Position numbers and translations under genes: made by a program
The notes under the pieces: generated by a model
What the model saw: the letters and a program-made list of their open reading frames with translations, nothing else
Database searches by the model: none
Told to the model about the DNA's origin: nothing
Source of the DNA: Rhabdochlamydiaceae bacterium
GTDB taxonomy: Bacteria; Chlamydiota; Chlamydiia; Chlamydiales; Rhabdochlamydiaceae
DNA length: 64,000 nt
Direction of reading: 5' to 3'
Assembly (NCBI GenBank): GCA_019745395.1
Contig: JAIETG010000027.1
Coordinates: forward strand, 62,001 to 126,000
Part shown: piece after piece, positions 28,318-37,118 of the stretch
Layout of the letters: the number at the start of each line of letters is the position of its first letter
How positions within the stretch are numbered: the first letter of the stretch is position 1

Positions 28318-28545
28318 ATGGAAGGATATACTTATGAGTTGTCGCCTGAATGCAAAACAAAAAAGCTCGCAACTATCAGAGAAGGCCGTGATAGACCCTA
28401 TCTGAACATAGGATCTCCCATAAGGGTGATTTCTGAAGTTATCATAGGAAATACAGATCAAGACATGGAATTTAATATCGCAATGGAAAAGTTAGACGGT
28501 ATCGATCCTCCCTCTACACAGTACCCTATTATTCCAGAATCTTAA
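28318..28545 (+). CDS. Small hypothetical ORF, possibly a gene remnant
   Basis: A 75-residue reading frame with no recognisable family, signal peptide or good ribosome-binding site. A GGAAGG site lies just downstream of its start and is well placed for an ATG at 28334 in another frame, which encodes only about 20 codons. The two frames could be halves of one small gene broken by a frameshift. The C-terminal part (SEVIIGNTDQDMEFNIAMEKLDG) looks like ordinary protein. It occupies an otherwise empty stretch before trxB. Confidence 0.35.
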   Translation: MEGYTYELSPECKTKKLATIREGRDRPYLNIGSPIRVISEVIIGNTDQDMEFNIAMEKLDGIDPPSTQYPIIPES

Positions 28546-28562
28546 ACGTGAGTGTTTTAAGG

Positions 28563-30029
28563 TTAGCGATTTTTAAGCTTGTGAACATACTGCACAATCT
28601 CATCCACGCCCACTTTCCTGGCTATTTCCTTGCCTTCAGGATGTAGTGCCACAAGGGTCGGCATGGCTTGTACTCGATATTTTACAGCAATCTCCCGAGC
28701 TAGATCCACATTGACTTTGCAAAAAGTCGCTTTGCCTTGTAAATCTTTTGCCCATTGATCCGTAAAGGCACTCAAATGACGGCAGGGGCCACACCAAGTA
28801 GCATAAAAATCCAGCAGCACTGGATCTTGACTCTCTTTATTCGCATCAAGAATTTTTTGAAGTTGCGCAAGGCTTGTCACTTCTATGACTTTAGCAGGAG
28901 AAACTGCTTCGTTTTTCTCTTTTTCGGCAATTGCAGGGGAGGCAACTTTAACACTACGAATTTTCTGCAAGTATTCTCCAGCTTGCATAGCAGCTTTAGC
29001 GCCTTCTCCACTAGCAATCACGGCTTGTTTAAAAATCCGATCTGCAACATCTCCCGCTGCATAGACTCCTGAGACGGAAGTCTCGCACCCTTTTTGCAAA
29101 AGCACATACCCTTGCTCATCAAGTTTTAGCTGATCCGTAAAAAAAAGCGTATTAGGAGTTGCACCAATTGCTAAAAAAAGAGCTTGTAATGGAAGAGTTT
29201 GCTTCTTTCCATTTTTATCGAGAAGTTTTAGAGATTGAACTGCCTGCCCATCACCTACAATTTCTTGAACTTGAACGTCATATAAGACTTCTACATTGGG
29301 AAGCTTAAGAACTCTCTCTTCTCTTGTTTTCTCTACCCCTTTAAATGTATTCTTGCGATTCAATATATAAACTTTCTTTGCTATCCCCGCTAAATAATCT
29401 GCCTCTAAAAGAGCGCCATCCCCTCCACCTACAACAGCAACCACCTTATCTTTATATAGGCTACCATCACATACCGCACAGGTATAGACTCCCTTGGACC
29501 AATATTTTTGCTCTCCCATGACTTCCAACTTGCGAGCAGTAGCACCCAAAGCAACAATACAAGCATCGGAAGTAAGCGTTCTTTTTTTAGAAGGGTTATA
29601 AACATCTTGTACTACAAAAGAAAAAGGTCGCTTAGATAAATCCGCTGATACAAGCTCTTCTTTATATACATGAGCACCAGAGGCTTCAGCTTGACGGCGC
29701 ATCTGCTCCATCAGATCGAATCCACTTATCTCTAAAGATCCTGGCCAATTTTGTACATTAGCAGATTGAGTAAGAGCGCCGCCTGGAGTTTTCCCTTCCA
29801 AGACAGCTGTGGAAAATCCCGCTCGGCTTAAGTAAATAGCTGAAGTTAACCCCGCAGATCCTCCACCCAAAACTACCACATCTACTTTGTCTAAAGCAGG
29901 AAGTGGGGAGATGCATCCTAAGGAAGCTAAAAAACACAAAAAAACACAACGAGCCTTTGAAAAAGAGTTTTTGACAGGGGTGACGAAACGAGAAATCATA
30001 ACAGGAATATTTTCTATTCTATCCAACAT
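28563..30029 (-). CDS. Membrane-anchored thioredoxin reductase-thioredoxin fusion
   Basis: The ATG at 30029 has GGAGAG four bases upstream, giving 488 residues. Residues about 25-46 (ARCVFLCFLASLGC and onward) form a hydrophobic segment that could be an anchor or signal. Next comes a complete low-molecular-weight thioredoxin reductase: FAD motif GGGSAGLTSA, the CAVC redox centre (Cys184/187), the NADPH motif GGGDGALLEA and GVYAAGDVAD. A linker near residues 355-385 leads to a thioredoxin domain with WCGPC (Cys413/416) and the cis-proline MPT. The reductase would reduce its own thioredoxin with NADPH. TrxR-Trx fusions are known elsewhere (Mycobacterium leprae); the N-terminal hydrophobic segment is the odd part, because NADPH and FAD are cytosolic. 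Confidence 0.88.
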   Translation of the reverse strand: MLDRIENIPVMISRFVTPVKNSFSKARCVFLCFLASLGCISPLPALDKVDVVVLGGGSAGLTSAIYLSRAGFSTAVLEGKTPGGALTQSANVQNWPGSLEISGFDLMEQMRRQAEASGAHVYKEELVSADLSKRPFSFVVQDVYNPSKKRTLTSDACIVALGATARKLEVMGEQKYWSKGVYTCAVCDGSLYKDKVVAVVGGGDGALLEADYLAGIAKKVYILNRKNTFKGVEKTREERVLKLPNVEVLYDVQVQEIVGDGQAVQSLKLLDKNGKKQTLPLQALFLAIGATPNTLFFTDQLKLDEQGYVLLQKGCETSVSGVYAAGDVADRIFKQAVIASGEGAKAAMQAGEYLQKIRSVKVASPAIAEKEKNEAVSPAKVIEVTSLAQLQKILDANKESQDPVLLDFYATWCGPCRHLSAFTDQWAKDLQGKATFCKVNVDLAREIAVKYRVQAMPTLVALHPEGKEIARKVGVDEIVQYVHKLKNR

Positions 30030-30084
30030 AAAACTCTCCAAGCAATAAATGCACAGTTACCATTCAAATTCTTATTTTTATGTT

Positions 30085-31935
30085 CTAATTATCAAGGCAT
30101 TTTGCATAAAAGGCAAGTTCCGTTTCTAGACAGACGCCTAGAGTTTCTGCATGTCGAAATCCATGTCCTTCTCCAGGAAAGACTTTTAATTCTGACAAGG
30201 AAATTTTCTCATGAAGATCTGTAGCTTGACGCAAAGGCACGACTGAATCTAGTTCTCCATGTAAAAAAAGAACAGGGCAAGAGATTTTCTCAGAAAAATA
30301 ACAAGGAGACCTTGTTTTATATCTCATAGGAAACTCTTCTTTATTACCTATTAAAGAATCTAAATAAAATTTTTCAAATTTGTGGGTATCTTCAGCAAGT
30401 AGAAGTAAATCGGTTACCCCATACCAACTAATGCAACCCTTTAAACCTGGAAAATGGCCAGCCATACCAAGAGCAGTAAAGCCCCCTGAACTGCTGCCTT
30501 TAGCAAAAAGTGCCTGGCCATCGGCCTTATCTTTTAAAACTAACGATTCAGCCAAATCCAAACAGTCATGAACATCGATAACTCCCCATTTATAATCCAA
30601 GGCTTCTCGATACTTCCTTCCAAAACCACTACTGCCTCGATAGTTTACATCAAGCCAAGCAAAGCCACGACTAGTCCAAAATTGCACTTCCCACTGTAGA
30701 AAAGGAGAACAATGAGACGTAGGCCCTGAGTGGCATTTAACAATTAAAGGAGGAGGGGAAGAGCAAATATGCGCTGGATTTTTTGGAGGATAATAAAATC
30801 CATAGATTTTCTGATGATCTAAAGAAGAGGGAGAGGAAACTTCTTGAGGCTCGGAAAGAAAGGATCTAAGAGAATCAGGACATTTTGTACTAGCAGCAAG
30901 AATGGTTTCTGCAAAAGAGTCTTCTGAAAGATGAACCAAAGAAAGCGGCATCGTAGGAGATCCTGCGATTAAATAGATCCCATCAGATCCCACATCTAAA
31001 GTCCGTATGACTGTATAAGGCAAATTCAATACAGACAATTGCAAAGACTTCCTTTCTAAAAAAGCTAAATAATCCACACCTTTTTCACAAAAACTTACAA
31101 ACAAACCCTCTTTGCCATCAAGTTGATAGGCAACAAAGCGCTTTTTTCCTAAAACCCAAAGAGGATAAGTAAAATCTGCTTCTTTAGCATGTAGAAGGAT
31201 TTCTCCCTTAGGTGTCCAAAGATACAAATTTGAAAAACCATTTCGATCAGAAGCAAATACAATTTCGTTAAAATCGGTCCATAGGAATTCACCAATAGAT
31301 TCCTTAATGGATCCAAGTCGCGATCGCTCGACCCCTTCAGGGAAACTGTAGATTTGCAAAAAACATTCCTCCCAAGGCATACGAGGAGCATTCCAGGATA
31401 AAAAAGCAATAGACTGCCCATCAGGGCTCCATCTAGGGGACGCATAAAAATCGGCCTTATGATGAAAAGAATGCTCTTGATGCGTCTGCAAGTCCCATAA
31501 AACAATACTACTTCTGACATCAACTTGAGAATGATCCTCGCAAATGCAAACCAGAGTTTTTCCATCAGGGGACAAAGAAAAATCGGCCCACCGTCTACAA
31601 GGATCTTTTGCTAAACATACTAGATCTCCTTTTGCATTTTGCATGCATAAAGAAGCTGTATAGTCATCAAAAAAAACTAAAGAGCCTTGCTGAGCACAAA
31701 AAGCGCCTCCCCCGTATTCATGAACTTTCGTTCGAATACTCATTGCTGGGAATTTTTCTAAGGCGCTTTTATCTTTTTCTTGAACCATTAAGGCATGACG
31801 CCCTTTTTCTAAAGGCCTAGACTCTGTCCAAAACACACGAGAAGCATCCACATGCAGCTCTCCAAAAGAGATCTGGGCCGAAGATACTTGCTCGATTGAA
31901 ATTGGCGACTGCCAAAAAAGTTCTCTTTTTTTCAT
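30085..31935 (-). CDS. S9-family prolyl oligopeptidase-like peptidase
   Basis: A 616-residue serine peptidase with an N-terminal beta-propeller (about residues 50-350; repeats such as FSLSPDGKTLVCICED and ASPRWSPDGQSIAFLS) and a C-terminal alpha/beta hydrolase domain. The nucleophile motif is KGSSSGGFTALG, the acid lies in FLHGELDSVVP and the histidine in GEGHGFRHAE near the end. These enzymes clip short peptides or N-acylated residues in the cytosol; the specific substrate is not known. No signal peptide is seen. It lies directly after a small secreted protein gene on the same strand, two bases apart. Confidence 0.88.
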   Translation of the reverse strand: MKKRELFWQSPISIEQVSSAQISFGELHVDASRVFWTESRPLEKGRHALMVQEKDKSALEKFPAMSIRTKVHEYGGGAFCAQQGSLVFFDDYTASLCMQNAKGDLVCLAKDPCRRWADFSLSPDGKTLVCICEDHSQVDVRSSIVLWDLQTHQEHSFHHKADFYASPRWSPDGQSIAFLSWNAPRMPWEECFLQIYSFPEGVERSRLGSIKESIGEFLWTDFNEIVFASDRNGFSNLYLWTPKGEILLHAKEADFTYPLWVLGKKRFVAYQLDGKEGLFVSFCEKGVDYLAFLERKSLQLSVLNLPYTVIRTLDVGSDGIYLIAGSPTMPLSLVHLSEDSFAETILAASTKCPDSLRSFLSEPQEVSSPSSLDHQKIYGFYYPPKNPAHICSSPPPLIVKCHSGPTSHCSPFLQWEVQFWTSRGFAWLDVNYRGSSGFGRKYREALDYKWGVIDVHDCLDLAESLVLKDKADGQALFAKGSSSGGFTALGMAGHFPGLKGCISWYGVTDLLLLAEDTHKFEKFYLDSLIGNKEEFPMRYKTRSPCYFSEKISCPVLFLHGELDSVVPLRQATDLHEKISLSELKVFPGEGHGFRHAETLGVCLETELAFYAKCLDN

Positions 31936-31936
31936 G

Positions 31937-32419
31937 CTATTTTACAATAATTTTCCCAATAATCGTTTTCTGATTTTCTCCTTCTTCACCTTGAGTCCAC
32001 CAATTCTGTAAAGCCTCAACAGAAGATCTTGCAGATAAAGTATGACACTGAACATTATAAACTCCGGGAAGTTCTGGAGCTTCAAAAAAGAACGAAACAA
32101 TCCCCTCTTTCCCTGCAAAACGATATCCGAGTTCATTAAAAACACATTTCTGTGGCCCCATTGTCTCATATCCAATAACAATCTGATATAGATCATCAGA
32201 ATCAAGTGCCACATCTTCACAAAAAAAGTTCAGCGTACTAAATATTTTCTCCCCAGAACGAGCTATAATCGTATTTCCTTGCCTATTGAAATTCAAGTTA
32301 AACGCTGAAATGGGATTTGCAGAAACTGCGTGGGAAAAAGCCTCACCATCTTCTGCATAACTTACAGAAGCACATGTTCCAAATAAACTCACAGCTAACC
32401 ATAGATATGTTTTGTTCAT
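31937..32419 (-). CDS. Secreted small protein, unrecognised
   Basis: Three ATGs in a row occur at the start; I take the one at 32419, which has GGAG seven bases upstream. The 160-residue product has a signal peptide (YLWLAVSLFGTCASVSYA) and a beta-rich mature part with three cysteines. FFFEAPELPGVYNVQCH has the look of the closing strands of an Ig-like beta-sandwich. I do not recognise the family. It is followed at two bases by the S9 peptidase gene and is divergent from the speD-like gene. Confidence 0.72.
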   Translation of the reverse strand: MNKTYLWLAVSLFGTCASVSYAEDGEAFSHAVSANPISAFNLNFNRQGNTIIARSGEKIFSTLNFFCEDVALDSDDLYQIVIGYETMGPQKCVFNELGYRFAGKEGIVSFFFEAPELPGVYNVQCHTLSARSSVEALQNWWTQGEEGENQKTIIGKIIVK

Positions 32420-32598
32420 CATCATTCTCCTTTGTTTGACCACAGATATTCAAAGACAAAAGCTTATTCCTCCTCAAAATTTAATAGCAACCTTTAGCGA
32501 GCAAAAAATCAAAACACAGCTTGTCAACAAGTGTTATTTCTCTATATATTCTTCCAGCTATCAACAATTTGCAACTCAACCAAAACATAAGGAGTCTC

Positions 32599-33063
32599 GT
32601 GCAAAGTAACACTTGGAAAATAGGGATTTTTCTTTTTCTTTTTTCTGCTCTTTCTTTTGCTGAAGAGCCGTATAGCTTTAAAGGGAAACATTTCATTGCA
32701 AGCTACTGTGGATGCGATTCTTCAGCTCTTGAAAATGTAAATCAGCTGATAAAAACTATGGAATATGCAGTAACGCAATCTGGTGCTTCTATCTTAAATT
32801 CTAGCGCTCATGAATTTCCTGGAAATGGACTTACCATGGTCTTTTTACTTTCAGAAAGTCATGCAAGTATCCATACCTATCCAGAACATCAAGCTTGCTT
32901 TATCGACCTTTTTACTTGCGGAGATCACTGTAGTTACGAAAAGTTTCATGAATCTTTAGCTTCCTATTTAAAACCGACTTGTGTACACGAGAAGGTATTG
33001 ATTAGACAGGAACATTCTGTGGAGATAAGCAATGGAACTCTTAAAACTTCTGGAGAAAGCTGA
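32599..33063 (+). CDS. speD: S-adenosylmethionine decarboxylase-like protein with signal peptide
   Basis: The start is a GTG at 32599 with AAGGAG four bases upstream (154 residues). The N terminus NTWKIGIFLFLFSALSFAEE reads as a signal peptide. The rest matches the bacterial class 1B SpeD: SESHASIHTYPEHQACFIDLFTCG. Relative to Bacillus-type SpeD, the self-cleavage site is Glu86-Ser87 (Ser87 would become the pyruvoyl group), and His92 and Cys107 keep exactly the expected spacing. The enzyme makes decarboxylated SAM for spermidine synthesis and is normally cytosolic, so an exported form is odd. No spermidine synthase is present here. The stop overlaps the start of the next gene. Confidence 0.85.
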   Translation: MQSNTWKIGIFLFLFSALSFAEEPYSFKGKHFIASYCGCDSSALENVNQLIKTMEYAVTQSGASILNSSAHEFPGNGLTMVFLLSESHASIHTYPEHQACFIDLFTCGDHCSYEKFHESLASYLKPTCVHEKVLIRQEHSVEISNGTLKTSGES

Positions 33064-33589
33064 GAGTAATTCTTCCCCTCCTGAAGAGCCTTTAGGAGGC
33101 ATTCCAAAGCAAAGACTTCCCCGCTGGATCCGATGGACTCTGCGAGCCCTTATTCTCCCTTTCATCCATTTAGAAATTACCGCTGAGCGCCTCGCGCGTT
33201 TGATTGTCCCTCCACCTTTCAAAAAGGTAGGTAAGTGCAAGCGAAGAGGAAATTGCTGTCACTATATCTTACTTCCTGAATCCAAAGGTGTTTTAGGAAA
33301 GATCTTGTTTTTTTGGTATACAGAAGTCTATGGATTTTACCCTCGAAGAAAAGAGCCTTATGAATACGAAGACAAAAAAGTCTTAGCTATGGGTTGTCGC
33401 TACCTACAAAAAAACGGTAGCTGCGGGAAGCACTTTTTCCGGCCTAAACTCTGCCGCACCTGGCCTTTGATTCAAATTTTCGGAACGCCTCGAGTCCTTA
33501 AGGGCTGTGGGTATCAGGCTAAACTTAAAGATTCTTATGCAAAAAAATATCCTCAGTTAGCAGTGCTACCTGAGGATGAAATTCCTTGA
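33032..33589 (+). CDS. CxxCxxCC-type (YkgJ family) cysteine cluster protein
   Basis: A 185-residue protein with the cluster CKRRGNCC near residue 70 and a second set in GCRYLQKNGSCGKHFFRPKLCRTWP, the pattern of the zinc- or iron-chelating YkgJ family (PF03692). A membrane-associated hydrophobic/basic stretch occurs around residues 30-60 (RWIRWTLRALILPFIHLEI). The start overlaps the end of the speD-like gene by about 30 bases, so they are probably co-translated. The function of the family is not established. Confidence 0.82.
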   Translation: MELLKLLEKAESNSSPPEEPLGGIPKQRLPRWIRWTLRALILPFIHLEITAERLARLIVPPPFKKVGKCKRRGNCCHYILLPESKGVLGKILFFWYTEVYGFYPRRKEPYEYEDKKVLAMGCRYLQKNGSCGKHFFRPKLCRTWPLIQIFGTPRVLKGCGYQAKLKDSYAKKYPQLAVLPEDEIP

Positions 33590-33601
33590 ACGATGTAAAA
33601 T

Positions 33602-35242
33602 CTACGATTCAAAACCTTGAGATTGACGATACGCTAAATACTCAGCAGTTAAAACCCTTGCTCGTTTTTCTGGCAATACTTGAAGGCTTGTTTTTTTCGC
33701 AAACTTCGATTTACCACGCTCAACACCAGCAACTTTTTTAAATTTAGATACAGGTTTTGTAGTTACCCTTCGAGCTGAACGTATATTTTCACCTTTACCA
33801 GAAGACTCCATCTCTAAACGACCGTTTCTCACAGGTTGAGATTTAACAAGCTCTACAACACTAGCTTTTTTGTCCTTAGACACAGATTTAAAAACTTGAG
33901 TAGCGGAACTTAGTGATGGTGTTTCTATCTTGGGCTCACTTTCTTTCGGCTTTTCCACAATAATATCATTTTCAAGGCGGTATGTATCCGATTCTATTTC
34001 TTTTGGTTGAATTCCTAAAGCTCTCCAATAGGAAGCTCCATAATCTAATAAAAGCTGATCCCCTGCTTTAATAGATTTGGCAGCAATAAGAAGAACTTCT
34101 ATCCCACCATCTTCTAATTTTACGAGCTTAGGAGATACATTATTAGACTGTCCATGGTTTATGCGCCTGGTGTAATTTCCCATAAGCTCTGCATTAACCT
34201 GAATAATAAATCGCTCTCCATTTGCAGAGCGAGGGACAACATTTCCATCTTCATCTACAGCAACACGCGTAACCCCATGCATCTGGCCTGAACACAAAGA
34301 AAAGCTTCGACCATCTATATCGTTTGTTAGATTATAAACATATGAGCTAATAGTTCTATCTATTTTCGGAACTAATTCTAAAATCCCAGTATATAAACCA
34401 ATAACATCTCCTTTCTTTATATCCGATCTAGCAAATAACCCTTCCCCTACATCTGCGCTGATTTCGCAAACTTTAAGATTAGAAGGAATACCAGCTTCAC
34501 AAATAGCACTTTCTATCTCTCTAAGCTGTTCAGATTCTTTCAAACTAACATCTTCAGCCTCCGGATCCCACTCTTGAAGAAGATCCTCTACTTCTGGATC
34601 CCCTACAGAATAACAAAGATCATCCATAACATTTTGGCTACCTGTAGTATGTAAAGCTCGTAAAATAGCAGCCGCATGCAAGCCATCCTGAGAAGCTTCT
34701 AACATTTTTTCCGCTTGTTGAAAGATTGCTGTTCTTCTACCTTTTGGTATCTCATCGATTACTCGTATAATAGATGCCAGGTGATACCCATCTGTAACTG
34801 AAGAAAGAAAAGTTCTCGCATATTTCAACACATGCGATCGTTCCTTTTCTGAAATTTTGCTAATTGCATGCAAGACAGCAGCTCTTTGATACCCATCTGT
34901 AATATTCTCCAAAAAAGGAAGAGCGCGCTCTAATACGTCATTTAATTGACTTTTTGCAATACCATTTGCCGTATCAAAAATACGCCCTCTTTCGTTCCTC
35001 TCTTTAATCCCTCGAAATAAAACAGTCAGTCGATGCGCTAACTCAGTCTTCTTTTCTGTAACTTTTCCAGGAAACTTGGCTAGAAGAGCTCTTATATCCT
35101 GATGCCCTCTAGAATTCGAAGGATCTAAGACAGCAAGTGCAACTTCTTGCACATCTCGCCCATAAGAAGAGGATGTATCAGAGGATTCTAAGTCCTCAAT
35201 TTTGCGTTTTCTTTCGGATGAATTCAAACTAATAGCACTCAC
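33602..35242 (-). CDS. SET-domain methyltransferase with N-terminal helical repeats
   Basis: A 546-residue protein from a GTG. Residues 10-15 read ERKRKI, a basic cluster like a nuclear localisation signal. Residues about 90-215 hold three degenerate repeats of about 42 residues (LPFLENITDGYQRAAVLHAI, TFLSSVTDGYHLASIIRVI, MLEASQDGLHAAAILRAL) that look HEAT-like. The SET domain covers about 265-410, with VGEGLFARSDIKKGDVIGLYTG, RRINHGQSNNVSP and LLLDYGASYW, the last two matching the SAM- and lysine-binding motifs. The C-terminal 100 residues are basic and Lys/Arg/Ser-rich. C. trachomatis NUE (CT737) is a secreted SET histone methyltransferase, but is only about 220 residues. A TATAAT (minus strand, plus-strand 35271-35276) lies upstream. 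Confidence 0.88.
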   Translation of the reverse strand: MSAISLNSSERKRKIEDLESSDTSSSYGRDVQEVALAVLDPSNSRGHQDIRALLAKFPGKVTEKKTELAHRLTVLFRGIKERNERGRIFDTANGIAKSQLNDVLERALPFLENITDGYQRAAVLHAISKISEKERSHVLKYARTFLSSVTDGYHLASIIRVIDEIPKGRRTAIFQQAEKMLEASQDGLHAAAILRALHTTGSQNVMDDLCYSVGDPEVEDLLQEWDPEAEDVSLKESEQLREIESAICEAGIPSNLKVCEISADVGEGLFARSDIKKGDVIGLYTGILELVPKIDRTISSYVYNLTNDIDGRSFSLCSGQMHGVTRVAVDEDGNVVPRSANGERFIIQVNAELMGNYTRRINHGQSNNVSPKLVKLEDGGIEVLLIAAKSIKAGDQLLLDYGASYWRALGIQPKEIESDTYRLENDIIVEKPKESEPKIETPSLSSATQVFKSVSKDKKASVVELVKSQPVRNGRLEMESSGKGENIRSARRVTTKPVSKFKKVAGVERGKSKFAKKTSLQVLPEKRARVLTAEYLAYRQSQGFES

Positions 35243-35417
35243 GACACCACCAAATTACAATTAATAGTATATTATATAAAAAAAACAATTTAATTGACAT
35301 ATTTTTATTTTACTAAAAACACAAACAACTAACGAAAATAGATTTAAAAATAAAAACAGAAATAGGAGACAATTTTATCCCAAAGCATATAAAGCCAGAA
35401 ACTTGTAAAAACATACC

Positions 35418-36164
35418 CTAGCAAAGCACGGCAAAAGAGGCATGTCTTCCCGAAGCCTTCTCCCTACGATAAGAAAAATAATCTGAAGGATTATCATAAG
35501 TGCAAATTTCTGCACATTCAATATGAGCGGGAAGGATCCCAGCTTGAGTCAGTTGCATACGGCTAATTTCCCAAAGGTTGAAATAGGTATCTTTCCACTG
35601 AAACTCCTGAAAATGTGAGGGGAACTCTGTACGGAAATTGACAAATTCAGACCTTTGAGGACCAAGACTTGGAGAAATACATACCAAAAGATCAGAAGGA
35701 TTAGACCCCAACGACCTAAAAGCCTCTATTGTAATGCCATAGATATTTTGCACATTCCCTCGCCAGCCACAGTGCACATGGGCCAAGATCTCTTTTTGAG
35801 GATCAAAAAAAATAGCTGCCTGACAATCAGCATATTTGATCACGAGCGCTTTGTTTTTTTCTTGAGTAAGAAGAGCATCGCAACCTTCCTGGGAAGTATA
35901 AGACCCTTTAACCATATGGAGAGTAGCACCATGCACTTGATTTGCAGAAACAGCCTCTACGTGAGGAAATATGCTCATGGCACGTCTTTTATTTTCTGCA
36001 ACTGATGCAAGATCATCTCCACTCATCACTCCAAAATTAAGACTACCAAACGCGCCCTTACTCACTCCTCCATGACGCAAAAAAAGAGCATGCTTCAAAT
36101 GCGAAAATTCTTGCAATAATTCAAATTCTAGCCACTGAAGCTCTCCCTTTTGTTTACGGATCAT
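35418..36164 (-). CDS. pgeF: PgeF/YfiH family purine nucleoside phosphorylase / laccase-domain protein
   Basis: A 248-residue protein of the multi-copper oxidase-like YfiH family, now regarded as a peptidoglycan-editing and purine nucleoside enzyme. Family motifs are SANQVHGATLHMV, ADCQAAIFFDP, HVHCGWRGN and SPSLGPQ. I start at the ATG at 36164, which has a GGA-rich site; the open frame continues to 36227 into the divergent neighbour's control region. It is divergent from the CPBP gene. Confidence 0.87.
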   Translation of the reverse strand: MIRKQKGELQWLEFELLQEFSHLKHALFLRHGGVSKGAFGSLNFGVMSGDDLASVAENKRRAMSIFPHVEAVSANQVHGATLHMVKGSYTSQEGCDALLTQEKNKALVIKYADCQAAIFFDPQKEILAHVHCGWRGNVQNIYGITIEAFRSLGSNPSDLLVCISPSLGPQRSEFVNFRTEFPSHFQEFQWKDTYFNLWEISRMQLTQAGILPAHIECAEICTYDNPSDYFSYRREKASGRHASFAVLC

Positions 36165-36230
36165 AGACTTTTCCTTTGCAAAAAATATACACTGTTTCAG
36201 AATGCGATTTAGATTAACCCCCATCATGAC

Positions 36231-37118
36231 ATGTCACTATTTAATATTTCCATTTTTTATCACTATCCTTTGCAAGTTTTAAGTTTTTTTTCTTTACTGA
36301 TGGCATTGATCAGTATTTGGATCAAAAAAAGCATTTGGATTTGGGGGTCTTTTGGGGCTATTTCCCTATTCATAGCAGGAAGCTGTCAACTAATGACACC
36401 CATCGCTTTTCTTCCTCTATTTTTTTTGATACTTCTTGTATGGGGACTACAATTTGATGTGCAGGGTTTTGCAAGATTTTTGCTTGTCTCCACAGCTTTT
36501 TTAACTGGCGGAGCTCTATTTTTTTCTCTACTACCTGGATTTGCACCGCCTATTGCTCTTATAAATCCGCCCTTATGCATAAACTTTGGAAGAGCCTGGG
36601 TAGGACTAATACTCTTAGGAGCTATAGTTCCCACTCTTTCTGGAGTAGGGACCAAGGACTGGAAAACTGTTGGAGGCTGCGCTCTTATGGGCGCTATAGG
36701 GCTTTTTCTTCTTTTGATTCTTTGGAAGCCGTCTCTTTGGAAACCTTATTTCTCCCTAGCGTTTTTCCCTTGGGCAGGACTGACTCTGTTTTTTACAGTT
36801 CTTCCAGAAGAAGTTCTCCTGCGAGGACTTTTGCAAAAAGAGTTTACCGTATGGCTAGGAAGTGGGGCTAAAGCTCATGCATTTTCTGTAGGAATTGCAG
36901 CAATGATCTATCCTCTTTTCCATTTGTCTTGGGCAGGAGATCTTTCCTTACTTCTCCCCACTTTTGCGATAGGCCTTACCCTTGCTTGTCTATATCAAGT
37001 TACTCGCATGATCGAAGTAAGCATACTTTGCCATTTTTTCGTGTTAGGCATCCATTTTTGTTTTTTTCAGCAACTTTCTTTTTGGCATCAACTACCTTGT
37101 ATAAGCTTTGGGCTCTAA
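36231..37118 (+). CDS. CPBP-family intramembrane metalloprotease
   Basis: A polytopic membrane protein of 295 residues (about eight spans). The CPBP (Abi/CAAX protease-like) signature is seen as LPEEVLLRGLLQKEF (the EExxxR motif) with a following histidine in MIYPLFHLSWAG and a third near the end in VSILCHFFVLGIH. Members are intramembrane proteases or self-protection proteins; its substrate cannot be named. The 3' end overlaps the stop of a convergent small gene by 27 bases. Confidence 0.83.
   Translation: MSLFNISIFYHYPLQVLSFFSLLMALISIWIKKSIWIWGSFGAISLFIAGSCQLMTPIAFLPLFFLILLVWGLQFDVQGFARFLLVSTAFLTGGALFFSLLPGFAPPIALINPPLCINFGRAWVGLILLGAIVPTLSGVGTKDWKTVGGCALMGAIGLFLLLILWKPSLWKPYFSLAFFPWAGLTLFFTVLPEEVLLRGLLQKEFTVWLGSGAKAHAFSVGIAAMIYPLFHLSWAGDLSLLLPTFAIGLTLACLYQVTRMIEVSILCHFFVLGIHFCFFQQLSFWHQLPCISFGL

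Noticed and set aside
31149-31565. A 138-residue frame inside the S9 peptidase gene
   Set aside because: It is in another frame of the same strand within the beta-propeller region, which is clearly coding in the main frame.
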